Shown piece after piece: positions 8,935 through 17,411 of a stretch of 64,000 nt of DNA (its first letter is position 1; the number at the start of each line of letters is the position of its first letter). A program made the translations under genes and the position numbers. This DNA comes from Burkholderiales bacterium (GTDB taxonomy: Bacteria; Pseudomonadota; Gammaproteobacteria; Burkholderiales; Burkholderiaceae_C). The stretch is from positions 1 through 64,000 of the forward strand of contig JACPYV010000004.1 of assembly GCA_016195825.1 (NCBI GenBank). Reading direction: 5' to 3'. The notes below the pieces were generated by a model, which saw only the letters and a list, made by a program, of their open reading frames with translations, made no database searches and was not told the DNA's origin.

Positions 8935-9857
8935 GGTGTCGCTCCTCTCGGGGCGCGTGCGGCAACTGCCGCGTCGGGTTTCAGGATCCGCTGCACGCCG
9001 GGAACCGTGGTGCCCTCGACTGCAGGAACGCCTTCCAGGTCAAAGGCCTCGTTCCAGATGCCGACGACCGCCGAGCCAGCACGCAACATCAGCCGCCGGC
9101 TGACCCGGTCGATGACCAGGGCGTCGTCCTCCATGCGTGCGTTTACCAGCGTCTCACTGCCATCGCCCAGAACGTGGAAGACCGCAGGGACTTCCCGGTT
9201 GCCGGGGAACCGCAGATACGTGAATCGCCCGTCATCGAACACCAGGGACGGCACGATGTCCTGGGAGTCGCGGCCCTCAGCGAGCGAGTACTGGGTGTTG
9301 AGTACCCGCGGCTTGGCTTGAAGGCGCTCTGCAACCAGCTGTTCGGATGACGCCAGCGACACGACCGGCAAGACAGGCAACGGCGGCAACGGCGGCAACG
9401 GTGGCAACTGCGCCACGTGCTGGTCAGGCCCGCGCACGGTGCTCCGCTCGACCGGTGGTCTGATGGTCAGGCGGTAGACGGCAGGCTTCGGGTCCGCGTC
9501 TGGCAGGACCACGAACCTCAAGTTGTGGATGCGCCGGTCCGTGACGACGGCCAGGTTGTTCGCCGCGCTGGCAGTGCTCTTGGGCTTCACGAACAGGGTC
9601 CGATTGCCAGGATGCGTCGCCACGCACCATGCCGCATCCGCCTTGGCACAGTCAGCGCCCAGCCCGGAGGCTACCTCTGCAATCGACTCGTCCGCGCCGA
9701 GGACGACCAGCGTGACGACGCCCCGCTTGACCGGCACGGTAACGACGGCGTCGGGGTCGTAGGCGACGTCGCGCAAGCGCGGATCCTGTGCCGTGGCAGT
9801 GGCTGCACAGCCGCTCAGGACAACCGCCACGGCCCAGGTTGACCGCAGGGCGTTCAT
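8931..9857 (-). CDS. virB9: VirB9/TrbG-type outer-membrane core protein
   Basis: A 308-residue component of the VirB7-B9-B10 core complex. The N-terminal signal could be cleaved after ATA (23), but it also contains a lipobox-like LSGC (C17), so VirB9 itself may be lipidated here. The N-terminal domain carries YDPDAVVTVPVKRGVVTLVVL and NLAVVTDRRIHNLRFVV. The C-terminal domain carries a DGRFTYLRFPGNREVPAVF segment, a VirB9 hallmark. Between them is a short Pro-Leu repeat (LPPLPPLPPLP), encoded by a ggcaacggc-type repeat around 9378-9410. It overlaps its neighbours at both ends by four bases. Confidence 0.93.
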   Translation of the reverse strand: MNALRSTWAVAVVLSGCAATATAQDPRLRDVAYDPDAVVTVPVKRGVVTLVVLGADESIAEVASGLGADCAKADAAWCVATHPGNRTLFVKPKSTASAANNLAVVTDRRIHNLRFVVLPDADPKPAVYRLTIRPPVERSTVRGPDQHVAQLPPLPPLPPLPVLPVVSLASSEQLVAERLQAKPRVLNTQYSLAEGRDSQDIVPSLVFDDGRFTYLRFPGNREVPAVFHVLGDGSETLVNARMEDDALVIDRVSRRLMLRAGSAVVGIWNEAFDLEGVPAVEGTTVPGVQRILKPDAAVAARAPRGATP

Positions 9858-10627
9858 GGCTTGACCTCCGGTGGGGCGGTGTTGACCTCCGGATCGGACC
9901 GGTACGCGGTGACGACGAATCCGAAGGGGTTCTCCAGTCGATCCCTTTCCCGGGCCAGGGCGCTGGGCTGGTACTGGAAGACGACGCTGGCGACATGGCG
10001 AGTCCGGACTTCTGGCAGGCTGCGCTCCGTCTGACGCACGAACTTGTCGTAAGTCACAGTGGCCTCGCCGCCGTTGCCCCTGCGCCCCTTGGCGGCCAGG
10101 CGCACGCCGACGATGTTGATGCGCCAGTCTTCCGTGCCGCCTACCCTTTTTTGCAGGGCTTCAGTGCCTTCGAACTGGCGGCTGTAGTCCGCAAAGACCG
10201 TTGGCACCGCCATCCGGGCGACCTGGTCGAAGTCCCGCTGCAGGAACATCCAGCTGTAGCCTTCGCGGGCGCGCACGAACGCGGCAAGGTTGTGCTTGTC
10301 CAGCGCGTCCATGACCGGGATGGTTTCGACGCCCAGGCGCTGCTGCACCGTCGTTTCACCGGTGACCTTGTCGACCACGATGGGGATCTCGACAACGCTG
10401 CGCAGTGGTCCCTGGGCGAGCACGGCGGCGATGCCGATCACCCCTATCGCCAGCCCAGCACATGCGACCCGCCACGCGCGCATCTCCGACCGCTCGAGCA
10501 GTTCGATGCGGTCCACCTCCCACACTTGGTTGGCGCTCAGCACTGCCGACGTATCTATGTCCGTGGCCGTGTCGGAGGATTGAGCGGGCAATGCAGCGGC
10601 GGCGCCTGGCATCAGGACGGATTCCAT
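9854..10627 (-). CDS. virB8: VirB8-type inner-membrane assembly protein
   Basis: A 257-residue bitopic protein with a cytoplasmic N terminus, one membrane helix at ~52-71, and a periplasmic NTF2-like domain containing VVDKVTGETTVQQRL and LQRDFDQVARMAVP segments typical of VirB8. It nucleates channel assembly and contacts VirB9/B10. A good AAGAGGTC site precedes the ATG. It is 32 bp downstream of virB5 and overlaps virB9. Confidence 0.92.
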   Translation of the reverse strand: MESVLMPGAAAALPAQSSDTATDIDTSAVLSANQVWEVDRIELLERSEMRAWRVACAGLAIGVIGIAAVLAQGPLRSVVEIPIVVDKVTGETTVQQRLGVETIPVMDALDKHNLAAFVRAREGYSWMFLQRDFDQVARMAVPTVFADYSRQFEGTEALQKRVGGTEDWRINIVGVRLAAKGRRGNGGEATVTYDKFVRQTERSLPEVRTRHVASVVFQYQPSALARERDRLENPFGFVVTAYRSDPEVNTAPPEVKP

Positions 10628-10659
10628 GGTGACCTCTTGATGTGTGCTGGGCTGCTGCG

Positions 10660-11355
10660 TCAGTGCAGGTAGCTGGACACCTTGCCGGTGCGATTGAGCA
10701 TCTCGTACTGGCGCTCCCGGTCTCGCGACCGCGCGATGCGCTCATCGCTCTCCGCCATGCCTTGCAGCATCTGGATCTGAGACGTCTCGTGCGCGAGCAG
10801 TGCGTTCTCTGCGCCAATGCGCGCCTGGATTTCTTGGATGGACTTCTGATCCGACGTGGCATTGATCTGCCGCATCAGTGCCTGAATCTGGCCAAGCCGG
10901 CCGGCGGCTGCCGTCATCGCATCCTGGAGCATCCCCTTGTGCTGGTAGGGCTGGGCGAGCGTGGCCTGGCAGTTGGTGCGTGCCGCACCGGACAAGTCCA
11001 TGCAGTTGTAGACCATGCCTGCGTCACGCAGCGCCTTGCCCGCAGCGCCAAGGCCCGCATACCCCGAGGCGAGCGTGGCATTCAGCTGCAGAAAAGCCTT
11101 GGCAGGCACGTAGTTCATCAGCGCCGTGCTGTTGAAGACGTTGCCCAGGTTTCGAACGCCGTTGAGGCTTTCGATCTGGGCCTGCAGCTGCATGATCTGC
11201 CGGACCTGGTTGCTGATCTTGGTGATGTCGTTCGTCACCTGCTGGACGGTTTGGACGAGGTTGGCGACGTCGATCACGGGAATGCCGCCCGCGTGCGAGT
11301 ACTGGGTGGAGGATGCAACGAGAACTGCTGCTGTGAGCTTGAGGCGAATATGCAT
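10660..11355 (-). CDS. virB5: VirB5/TrbJ-type minor pilus protein
   Basis: A 231-residue protein with a Sec signal peptide (cleavage after SHA at 22). It contains long amphipathic helices (VQTVQQVTNDITKISNQVRQIM; IQEIQARIGAENALLAHETSQIQML) and two cysteines (in NCMDLSGAARTNC), matching the VirB5/TrbJ periplasmic family. VirB5 sits at the pilus tip and helps adhesion to recipient cells. In this operon it follows virB6, the reverse of the Agrobacterium order. Confidence 0.85.
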   Translation of the reverse strand: MHIRLKLTAAVLVASSTQYSHAGGIPVIDVANLVQTVQQVTNDITKISNQVRQIMQLQAQIESLNGVRNLGNVFNSTALMNYVPAKAFLQLNATLASGYAGLGAAGKALRDAGMVYNCMDLSGAARTNCQATLAQPYQHKGMLQDAMTAAAGRLGQIQALMRQINATSDQKSIQEIQARIGAENALLAHETSQIQMLQGMAESDERIARSRDRERQYEMLNRTGKVSSYLH

Positions 11356-11380
11356 GGTGGTGCTCCGTTGAGGTTACGGG

Positions 11381-12403
11381 TCAGGCCCCGCCTCGCTGGG
11401 CAGCGAGGCGAAAGGCGGCGGTTCTGGTGGCAGCGGGTCCTTGAGGGGCGGGCGACCGAGTGCCGGCTTGCGCAGACTGGCCCGGCTTGCCCCAGCCATC
11501 CGACCCCCTTGATCTGGCGCCTGGCGCAGAGCGCAGCCCCGAAACCACCATCAGGTTCTGGACTATTTGCAGCCCCTGCTGCACAGCAACGCCGCCGGTC
11601 AGTGCCGAGGCCAGGCTGGGCGCCTGCAAACAGACGATGGCCATGAGAACCATCACGATGCAGTACTTCAGCGATTCCGCCACCACGTTGAAGGTGGGTC
11701 CATTGAAGCCGCCCTGATCCTCGATCACTTGAACGAGGGCGTCGCCCATGCTGGCACTCAGACCCAGCGCGAAGAACGCGAACCAGGTGAGTACCACCGC
11801 ATTGAGCAGCATCGACAGCCAGCTGTCGAAGAAGCGTGCAGTCGGCTGCCATGCCAGGCAGAGAACGAACAGTGGGCCGACTGCGATCGTGAATGTCAGG
11901 ACCACCTTCGCCAGGGTCACGACGAAGAGCGCCAGGCACAGGAAAAGCACGTTGCCCAGCGCGGTCACGACTGCCGCAAACACGAGGTCAAGCCGCGTGA
12001 TGCCGGCCTCTTTGAGCAGGTCGACGACGAGCTGGCTGGCCTTGTCGTTGAAGGAGTCAAGAAGTCCGTAGGGACTGGAGACTGCCAGCGGACTCGCAGT
12101 CGCGGGAAGGAATGTGGTGGCGACGCCCGTCGCCACTGCATTTGCCGTGTCCGCGATGGTCGAGAGGTAAAGACCCGACTGAAGCGCGAGCGCGAGCACC
12201 AGGCTGATCTTGAAGACCTTCCACACAAAGGTGGGTAGTGTTTCGGGAACCGCGTTGCGCAGCACGGCCCAGCCATACAGGGCCACCCAGAGCGTTGTGG
12301 CGGTCAGCGCGATGGGTGCCATGGCGTTCATCAGTGCAGCGACCACGTCCACCACGTAGGTGTTGAGGACCTTGTCGAACTGCGTGCCAATCCATGCAAA
12401 CAT
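11381..12403 (-). CDS. virB6: VirB6/TrbL-type polytopic membrane protein
   Basis: A 340-residue inner-membrane channel component. At least five hydrophobic segments are visible (~22-50, ~62-85, ~135-165, ~170-190, ~200-225, ~240-265), with a large loop between the second and third. The C terminus (~290-340) is basic and Arg/Pro/Gly-rich, probably cytoplasmic. An AGGGAA site lies before the ATG. Assignment rests on topology, length and position between virB4 and virB5. Confidence 0.88.
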   Translation of the reverse strand: MFAWIGTQFDKVLNTYVVDVVAALMNAMAPIALTATTLWVALYGWAVLRNAVPETLPTFVWKVFKISLVLALALQSGLYLSTIADTANAVATGVATTFLPATASPLAVSSPYGLLDSFNDKASQLVVDLLKEAGITRLDLVFAAVVTALGNVLFLCLALFVVTLAKVVLTFTIAVGPLFVLCLAWQPTARFFDSWLSMLLNAVVLTWFAFFALGLSASMGDALVQVIEDQGGFNGPTFNVVAESLKYCIVMVLMAIVCLQAPSLASALTGGVAVQQGLQIVQNLMVVSGLRSAPGARSRGSDGWGKPGQSAQAGTRSPAPQGPAATRTAAFRLAAQRGGA

Positions 12404-12415
12404 GCTTTTCCCTGT

Positions 12416-12814
12416 CTACTGAACGTTGCTCGTCGGCAGCGCCTTGGCGCTGACGCAGATGCCGGTGACATCCGGACGCTGGCGTTGCATTCGCTGGCCC
12501 TGGCGCTTGACCATCCAATGGCGATGGCGCTCGTCGTCGACATAGGAAGTGCGCCGGCACGTCCCGGGACGTGCATGGAACGCGATGCGCTCCTGCCGCC
12601 CGCCGCGGGTCTCAACCAACAGCCGGTTGCTCGGCGGACACGTGGGGTTGTCAGCGCTGCACGGCGCTGCCGGGTCTGCCTTCGGCCGCTGCGGTGCCTC
12701 GACCCCCTTTGTTCCGTCAACAAGGTCCTTGACGGCCTCGTCGCCCTTGACGAGCAGTGCCCGCACGGCGGCAGCAAGGCCCATTGCGACACGAATGGTG
12801 AGCGCAGATTTCAT
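12416..12814 (-). CDS. Small exported protein of the T4SS operon, unknown function
   Basis: A 132-residue protein starting at the ATG that overlaps the virB4 stop (ATGA at 12811-12814), with a GGAAAGG site. The N terminus is a weak signal-like or membrane segment (MKSALTIRVAMGLAAAVRALL). The rest is basic with five cysteines (two in PCSADNPTCPP, then TCRR, ICVS), suggesting a disulfide-bonded periplasmic protein. It occupies the place between virB4 and virB6 where small VirB5/VirB7-type genes often lie. I do not recognise a family. Confidence 0.6.
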   Translation of the reverse strand: MKSALTIRVAMGLAAAVRALLVKGDEAVKDLVDGTKGVEAPQRPKADPAAPCSADNPTCPPSNRLLVETRGGRQERIAFHARPGTCRRTSYVDDERHRHWMVKRQGQRMQRQRPDVTGICVSAKALPTSNVQ

Positions 12815-15300
12815 GCCTTTCCCCTGCCGCTTTGAAGCCTGCGACGCCGGACCAAGTCCAGCAGAACGGGAAGCCACTGCGACGGTTCGTCGCCGTGTTG
12901 GGCCCGCACGGCATCCAGCAGGGTCACGTTGTCAGTCGTGGCGGACAGCACGGTGATGAAGTCGTCCAGGCCGGTAAGGTCCAATTCGCAGATCGCGCTG
13001 GCATGCCCCTGCTTGACCATGAAGCGCCTGCCGCCCTGGGCGCCCAGACTGCGCACGATGTCGTACTCCGCCTCGCTGAGGCCGAACCCGTCGACATACT
13101 CCTCGCGCACGGCTTCGGAGTTCGCCAGGAAGATCTTGGTCACGCTCTGCTCGATCATGGTCCGCCCGATCGGGTGGCGGATCACATCGGACGGGCTCTG
13201 GGTGTCGAAGATGCCCAGACCGTTTTGCTTGCGAATGGTCTTTTGCTTGTGCTTGGCGAACTCGCTGAAAACCTCGTGGTCGAGCGCCTTCCAGAACTCG
13301 GAGATCACGTAGATCAGGCGTTCGCCGTTGACGAGTTCCTCCATGACCTGCAGCAGGTACAGCATGACCGGCGTGCGTACCTCGGGCAGGTCCAGAAATT
13401 CCGTCGTGTCAAAGCCGACGACCCGTGTCCCCTGCAGGTTCTGCAGCCGGTCGCTGGCCTGGTCGAACACCCATCCCAGCGCGCCACCTTCGCACCAGCG
13501 CCCCAGCCGCTCGAACAGGCTGTTCTCACCTGCCTTTGGCAGGTTCTGGCGGACGGTGGAGAAGCGGCGCAGGTTCGCTGGCATCATCGCCACCGCGTGA
13601 ACCGCATGCGAAATCGCACGCTCGTCTGCCGGCATCAGCGGCAGGGCCAAGGAAGACACACAGGTGCGGATCAACTGCTCCCAGAACTGAACGCGGGCGG
13701 GCGTTGGCTCCCACTGCAGCGGATTGCACCCGGTCGGCTCCCCGGCTTCGAGCGCGAAGTAGTCGCCGCCGAGAGCCCGTATGGCGATCTCGCAGCCGCG
13801 GTCCAGGTCGAACAAGACCAGGCGCGGCGCCGGTTCCCACTTGCGGGTCAGGGTCAGCAGGAACATCTCCAGCGTGGTCTTGCCCACGCCGGTCGATCCG
13901 ATGATCAACGTGTTGCCCGGCAGCTTCTTGTCTTCGGAATCCTCGCCGTCCGGGCTGCTGTGCAGGTTCAGGTAGAACGGCTGGCCCGCTGGCGTGCGAA
14001 GCAGCGCCAAGGCCTGGCCCCACGGATTGCCGTCGCGCTTGCCACGCGCGAAGTTGTGTGCGCTGGCCAGCGCCGCAAATGCGCGTGAGGACAGCTTGGC
14101 GTCGCGGGGGCGCCACTGCCAGTTGCCGGGCATCTGCGCGAACCAGGCGGCGTCGGCCAGCAGGTCCACGGGTGACATCTGCAGGCTGGATGACTCTCCC
14201 ACCGCGCCAATGGCCTTGGCAGCGCGTCGGCCAGCGTCGGCGGCATCGTCACCGAAGACGACCAGCGAATAGTGGTATTCGCCCATGCAGAACTGCCCAT
14301 CGCCCAGTTCGTCCAGCGCGGCATCCATCGCCGCGATCTGGGTGGTGACCACGTCCTCGCTGGCAATCAGCTGATCGCGTTGCAGTTCCAGTGCACGCAT
14401 GGCGTCGCGGCGGCGCAGGATCGAGAAGCTCTGGGTCTCGATGAACTCGCTGTCCTCGTAGAGCAGGGCGTTCAGGACGCCCGGCTCTACGGCATCGGCG
14501 TACTCCTTGATGTCGACCAGTGCAGCGTAACGGCGTGCATCGCCCTGGCGCAGTTCGAGCTTGTCGCCGCCGAAGGACAGCCGAGCTGTTGGCAGCGTTC
14601 GATACAGCGGTCCCGCGGTCATCGGGATGGGCCGCCATGAACCGTTGACGAGATAGCCAAGGAACTCGGCCACCTCGGAGTAAGTGCGGCCGCGGTGCTG
14701 GCGTGTGCCCAGCAGTGACGGCCCGAATCCGCGAAGCATGCGGGCGACAAGGGCTGATTGCTCTTCGAGCACCCGCAGTGCGTCCGCCTGCGCGTGCTCG
14801 ATGGCGGTCCGTGTGCGTTGCCGTGACTGCAGAGCCCGATTGACATTGGAGACATGGGGCCGGTAGACCAGCGTCAGGTAGAGCTCGTTGCTCATCATGC
14901 GTGCCGGATCGAGCCTGGCTTGGTAGGCCATGGACAGGTCCCGAGCGAAGCCAGGCTCTTGGGGATCCGTGAGTCTGTCGACCACGGATCGATGCACCCG
15001 GTGCATCCACACGGCCCATTGGCCGCCTGCCAGGTTGCGCAACAAGTTGCACAGGGCCTCATGGCGCTCGCTGACGCAGTGCTCGTTCGCGCTCTCGAAT
15101 GTGACGCCGTCGAGGCGCCAAACGCGCAGGTAGTCGCCGGCACGCGTGATCACGTCGTGTTGACTCAACAGCGAGGAGAACGGGATGAAGCGCGCCAGCG
15201 GGTTCTCCGACATGGCCTGCGCCCAGAAGTGCGGTCGCGGTCGCAGCAGCGGCCGGCGCGACCGGGGTGAGATTCCCTTGCCATCAAACATGCCAAGCAT
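12811..15300 (-). CDS. virB4: VirB4-type secretion ATPase
   Basis: An 829-residue ATPase, the largest and most conserved T4SS energiser. The ATG at 15300 has a GGGGAG site and overlaps the virB3 3' end by 17 bp. A longer reading from 15366 would run further into virB3 and is less likely. The N-terminal VirB4/CagE domain spans ~25-430. Walker A is near residue 465 (GSTGVGKTT) and is followed by LVLFDLDRGCEIAI. The C-terminal motif VISEFWKALDHEVFSEFAKHKQKTIRKQ is typical. It lies on the cytoplasmic face of the inner membrane and drives pilus biogenesis with VirB11. Confidence 0.95.
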   Translation of the reverse strand: MLGMFDGKGISPRSRRPLLRPRPHFWAQAMSENPLARFIPFSSLLSQHDVITRAGDYLRVWRLDGVTFESANEHCVSERHEALCNLLRNLAGGQWAVWMHRVHRSVVDRLTDPQEPGFARDLSMAYQARLDPARMMSNELYLTLVYRPHVSNVNRALQSRQRTRTAIEHAQADALRVLEEQSALVARMLRGFGPSLLGTRQHRGRTYSEVAEFLGYLVNGSWRPIPMTAGPLYRTLPTARLSFGGDKLELRQGDARRYAALVDIKEYADAVEPGVLNALLYEDSEFIETQSFSILRRRDAMRALELQRDQLIASEDVVTTQIAAMDAALDELGDGQFCMGEYHYSLVVFGDDAADAGRRAAKAIGAVGESSSLQMSPVDLLADAAWFAQMPGNWQWRPRDAKLSSRAFAALASAHNFARGKRDGNPWGQALALLRTPAGQPFYLNLHSSPDGEDSEDKKLPGNTLIIGSTGVGKTTLEMFLLTLTRKWEPAPRLVLFDLDRGCEIAIRALGGDYFALEAGEPTGCNPLQWEPTPARVQFWEQLIRTCVSSLALPLMPADERAISHAVHAVAMMPANLRRFSTVRQNLPKAGENSLFERLGRWCEGGALGWVFDQASDRLQNLQGTRVVGFDTTEFLDLPEVRTPVMLYLLQVMEELVNGERLIYVISEFWKALDHEVFSEFAKHKQKTIRKQNGLGIFDTQSPSDVIRHPIGRTMIEQSVTKIFLANSEAVREEYVDGFGLSEAEYDIVRSLGAQGGRRFMVKQGHASAICELDLTGLDDFITVLSATTDNVTLLDAVRAQHGDEPSQWLPVLLDLVRRRRLQSGRGKA

Positions 15301-15616
15301 CACGGGCTCCCCGGATAGTGTTCGGCGCATAGCTGCGCGCGAGCCACAACCTGCGGTTGCGGTCATGCAGCCGCAGCCTCAGGGCGACCATCAGTTGTTT
15401 CAGGCGCTGGTCGTCCGTGGCCGTGACGACGCGCATCCAGACCAGCATGGGTACGACCGCCACCATCACGGCGAGGGCGATCCACCAACTGATCAGCACG
15501 CCGCCCCAAATGATCAGCAGCATGCTGGTGCCCAGCAGCACGACCAGTGGCAGCAGGGGAACTCCCAGCTTCATGGCGGGCCGGGTGGCACCCTTGAAGA
15601 TCACTTCGCTGCGCAT
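15284..15616 (-). CDS. virB3: VirB3-type inner-membrane protein
   Basis: A 110-residue protein with a VIFKGATRPAMKLGVPLLP N-terminal motif typical of VirB3, followed by two adjoining hydrophobic helices (~22-42, ~43-62) and a basic C-terminal tail. VirB3 acts with VirB4 in pilus assembly and is fused to it in some systems. Here the genes are separate but overlap by 17 bp. Confidence 0.9.
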   Translation of the reverse strand: MRSEVIFKGATRPAMKLGVPLLPLVVLLGTSMLLIIWGGVLISWWIALAVMVAVVPMLVWMRVVTATDDQRLKQLMVALRLRLHDRNRRLWLARSYAPNTIRGARDAWHV

Positions 15617-15634
15617 GGTTGCCGCCGCGATGCG

Positions 15635-15922
15635 TCAGGAGACGATGTAGGAGGCCATGGCACCCGCGCCGCCGATCAATGTGCCGCCGATGAGCACGTT
15701 GGCGACGTCTACCAATCGCGCGCCCTGAAAAATCATCTTGAAGCCGGCCCAGATGATGGCGATGGTCACCACGGCGATGGAGACCGTCGCCAGGATTGTG
15801 TTGACGTTGGTGACGGTCGTGTTGACCTTGTCGAAGCCCTGGGCCATGGCGGCTTGTCCGGCTGCGCACAGCAATGCACCGACCGTGGAGAGGCGGTGCT
15901 TGAGCGAATTGAGGCGATTCAT
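15635..15922 (-). CDS. virB2: VirB2-type major pilin
   Basis: A 95-residue prepilin from the ATG at 15922, with an AAGGAGA site and an ATGA overlap with virB1. It has a signal peptide of ~28 residues (cleavage after AMA) and a mature peptide of ~67 residues with two hydrophobic helices (ILATVSIAVVTIAIIWAGFKMIFQG; VANVLIGGTLIGGAGAMASYIV). Size and topology fit VirB2/TrbC pilins. The mature length suggests linear rather than cyclised pilin, but that cannot be settled here. Confidence 0.88.
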   Translation of the reverse strand: MNRLNSLKHRLSTVGALLCAAGQAAMAQGFDKVNTTVTNVNTILATVSIAVVTIAIIWAGFKMIFQGARLVDVANVLIGGTLIGGAGAMASYIVS

Positions 15923-16422
15923 GTCTTCTCCTTCGAGCGGTTGGGGGGAACGTGGCGCTTCGCGTCGCGGGCGGCGCTGGCGACCCGCTGCACGTAGCCG
16001 TGCTGGAAACCGGTGGTGAAGCTGCCGCTGTAGTAGCAGGACAGCGCCTGTCGCAGCGACAACTGGCCGGCGTCGGGGTGTGATGCTTTGGCGCGGTCCA
16101 TGCATTCGGTCAGCACGGACTGCATGGCAGCCAGGTTGGCGCAGGGCTCGAACGCTGTCTCCAGCGTCAGGCCCAGGCGCCCGAAGTTGCGGGCGTTGAT
16201 CTGACTGAGTCCGACGCTGAAATCCCAACCCTGGGCGAGCAGTGATCGCGCGGTGGACAGTGCTTCGGCCCGTGATCTCGGCTGGTGCATCAGTTCACCT
16301 CCGATGACGCCGATAGCCCATGGGTTGAAGCCGCTTTCGACCTGTACCAGTGCAACGGCCGTGTCAGGGTGCACCCCAGGCGCGCAGCGCAACATGAGCG
16401 CAAGGAAGAGCGACGGTTCCAT
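15919..16422 (-). CDS. virB1: VirB1-type lytic transglycosylase
   Basis: A 167-residue protein of the SLT-like fold. The catalytic Glu is E29 (VQVESGFNPWAIGV), followed by DFSVGLSQINARNF and LSCYYSGSF motifs. It opens the peptidoglycan locally for channel assembly. It has no obvious N-terminal signal peptide at this start, which is common in annotated VirB1 proteins of such operons. It is the first canonical virB gene of the operon. Confidence 0.9.
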   Translation of the reverse strand: MEPSLFLALMLRCAPGVHPDTAVALVQVESGFNPWAIGVIGGELMHQPRSRAEALSTARSLLAQGWDFSVGLSQINARNFGRLGLTLETAFEPCANLAAMQSVLTECMDRAKASHPDAGQLSLRQALSCYYSGSFTTGFQHGYVQRVASAARDAKRHVPPNRSKEKT

Positions 16423-16431
16423 GGGGCACGC

Positions 16432-17013
16432 TCAATCGATTGAATTCGCGAGCGATGGCCGTGATGCCAGCCAGGCTGTGTAGTCGTCTTCGAACCGTGG
16501 ATCCCAGCTGCCGAGTTGCGCCTTTGCGGCCGGACTGAACTCGGTCACCGCCTCCCCAGCCGCTGACCACCAGGTCCGGGTGAACGGCGTGCCCTGAACG
16601 GTCACGGTGATCGCGCCGGTGTATTGACAGCTGTAGACAGGACCATTCGGTCCGTCGGCAGTCCGTGTGTACTGCGGCGGGCAAAAGTTCGCGCCATCCG
16701 CCCAGGCATGACTCGCTGTATTGCCGTTGCCCGCCATGGCGCAGGCGGGGAACAGCTTGCCCCGTGCAAGGTCCCGCAAGGCCTGAGTCACCGGCGGCAC
16801 GCATTGAGCCACGGCTCGCCAGCTGGGTGCCGCCAAACACAGCAAAAGCTCGCAGCCGTCGAGCGCAAGTGCGGGCGCCGCCGACGCCAGAGTTAAGCAG
16901 GTGGCGCAGATGCCGATCACCTGGCGTCGCCAACCAGCTGGCCTGGCCGGGATGCATCCCGCTGGGATCGCGATGGCGGGAGACTGATCCAAGTAGGTGC
17001 GCATGTTCTTCAC
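16432..17013 (-). CDS. TrbM/KikA/MpfK-like conjugal transfer periplasmic protein
   Basis: A 193-residue protein probably starting at the GTG at 17013, preceded by AAAGAGGTCAC, which is nearly identical to the virB8 site. An in-frame ATG follows at 17004. A signal-type hydrophobic segment ends near ALA (50). The mature N terminus, CELLLCLA...W..AQC..P......L..GK.FPAC, resembles the Cys-rich TrbM/KikA/MpfK family (cysteines 54, 59, 71, 91). Further cysteines are in FCPPQ and SCQYT. It heads the transfer genes 10 bp before virB1. The family call is from memory of the cysteine pattern and is moderate. Confidence 0.6.
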   Translation of the reverse strand: MKNMRTYLDQSPAIAIPAGCIPARPAGWRRQVIGICATCLTLASAAPALALDGCELLLCLAAPSWRAVAQCVPPVTQALRDLARGKLFPACAMAGNGNTASHAWADGANFCPPQYTRTADGPNGPVYSCQYTGAITVTVQGTPFTRTWWSAAGEAVTEFSPAAKAQLGSWDPRFEDDYTAWLASRPSLANSID

Positions 17014-17093
17014 GAGTGACCTCTTTGATGAAGGTGTCGACTGATGCAGCCGCCGTGTTGAACGGTTAGGGGCCGTGAGAACAATCTAGGTGC

Positions 17094-17411
17094 TGACCGC
17101 ACCGGGTTTGCTGCTGGATCGGAGCTTTTTTCCAGCGCTTTCTAGAGTCCGACGCGCATGCGTTCCGCGGATCCGGAGGCGCGCTTGCCTCGCGACGGTG
17201 CTGAATCGAATCGCAGCCGGGGCCTCACAACCCGTCAGGGCATGCGATCCATGTAGAAGTTGTCCGACCACCGCTGGATTCGAGTCCGTTTCCAGCGCTT
17301 TCTTGAGTGCGCTGGGTCTTCGTGAGGCGGAGCAGGATGCGCGTGCTTGCCTAGCTTCGGTGATGAATCCAGTCAGTGCTGGGTTACAGCAGGCCGTATA
17401 GGCGCGCGATC
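17094..17411. repeat. Two imperfect ~160-bp direct repeats
   Basis: Copy 1 (~17094-17250) and copy 2 (~17254-17411) align with an offset of 160-161 bp. The best-conserved blocks are TTCCAGCGCTTTCT (17130-17143 and 17290-17303), a GCTTGCCT block (17183 and 17345), GGTG.TGAATC (near 17198 and 17360) and a terminal GCGATCC. They fill the gap between the first transfer gene and the LuxR-type gene, and copy 2 runs into the last ~27 bases of the latter. Open frames inside them on both strands look like by-products of the repeat. Confidence 0.7.
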
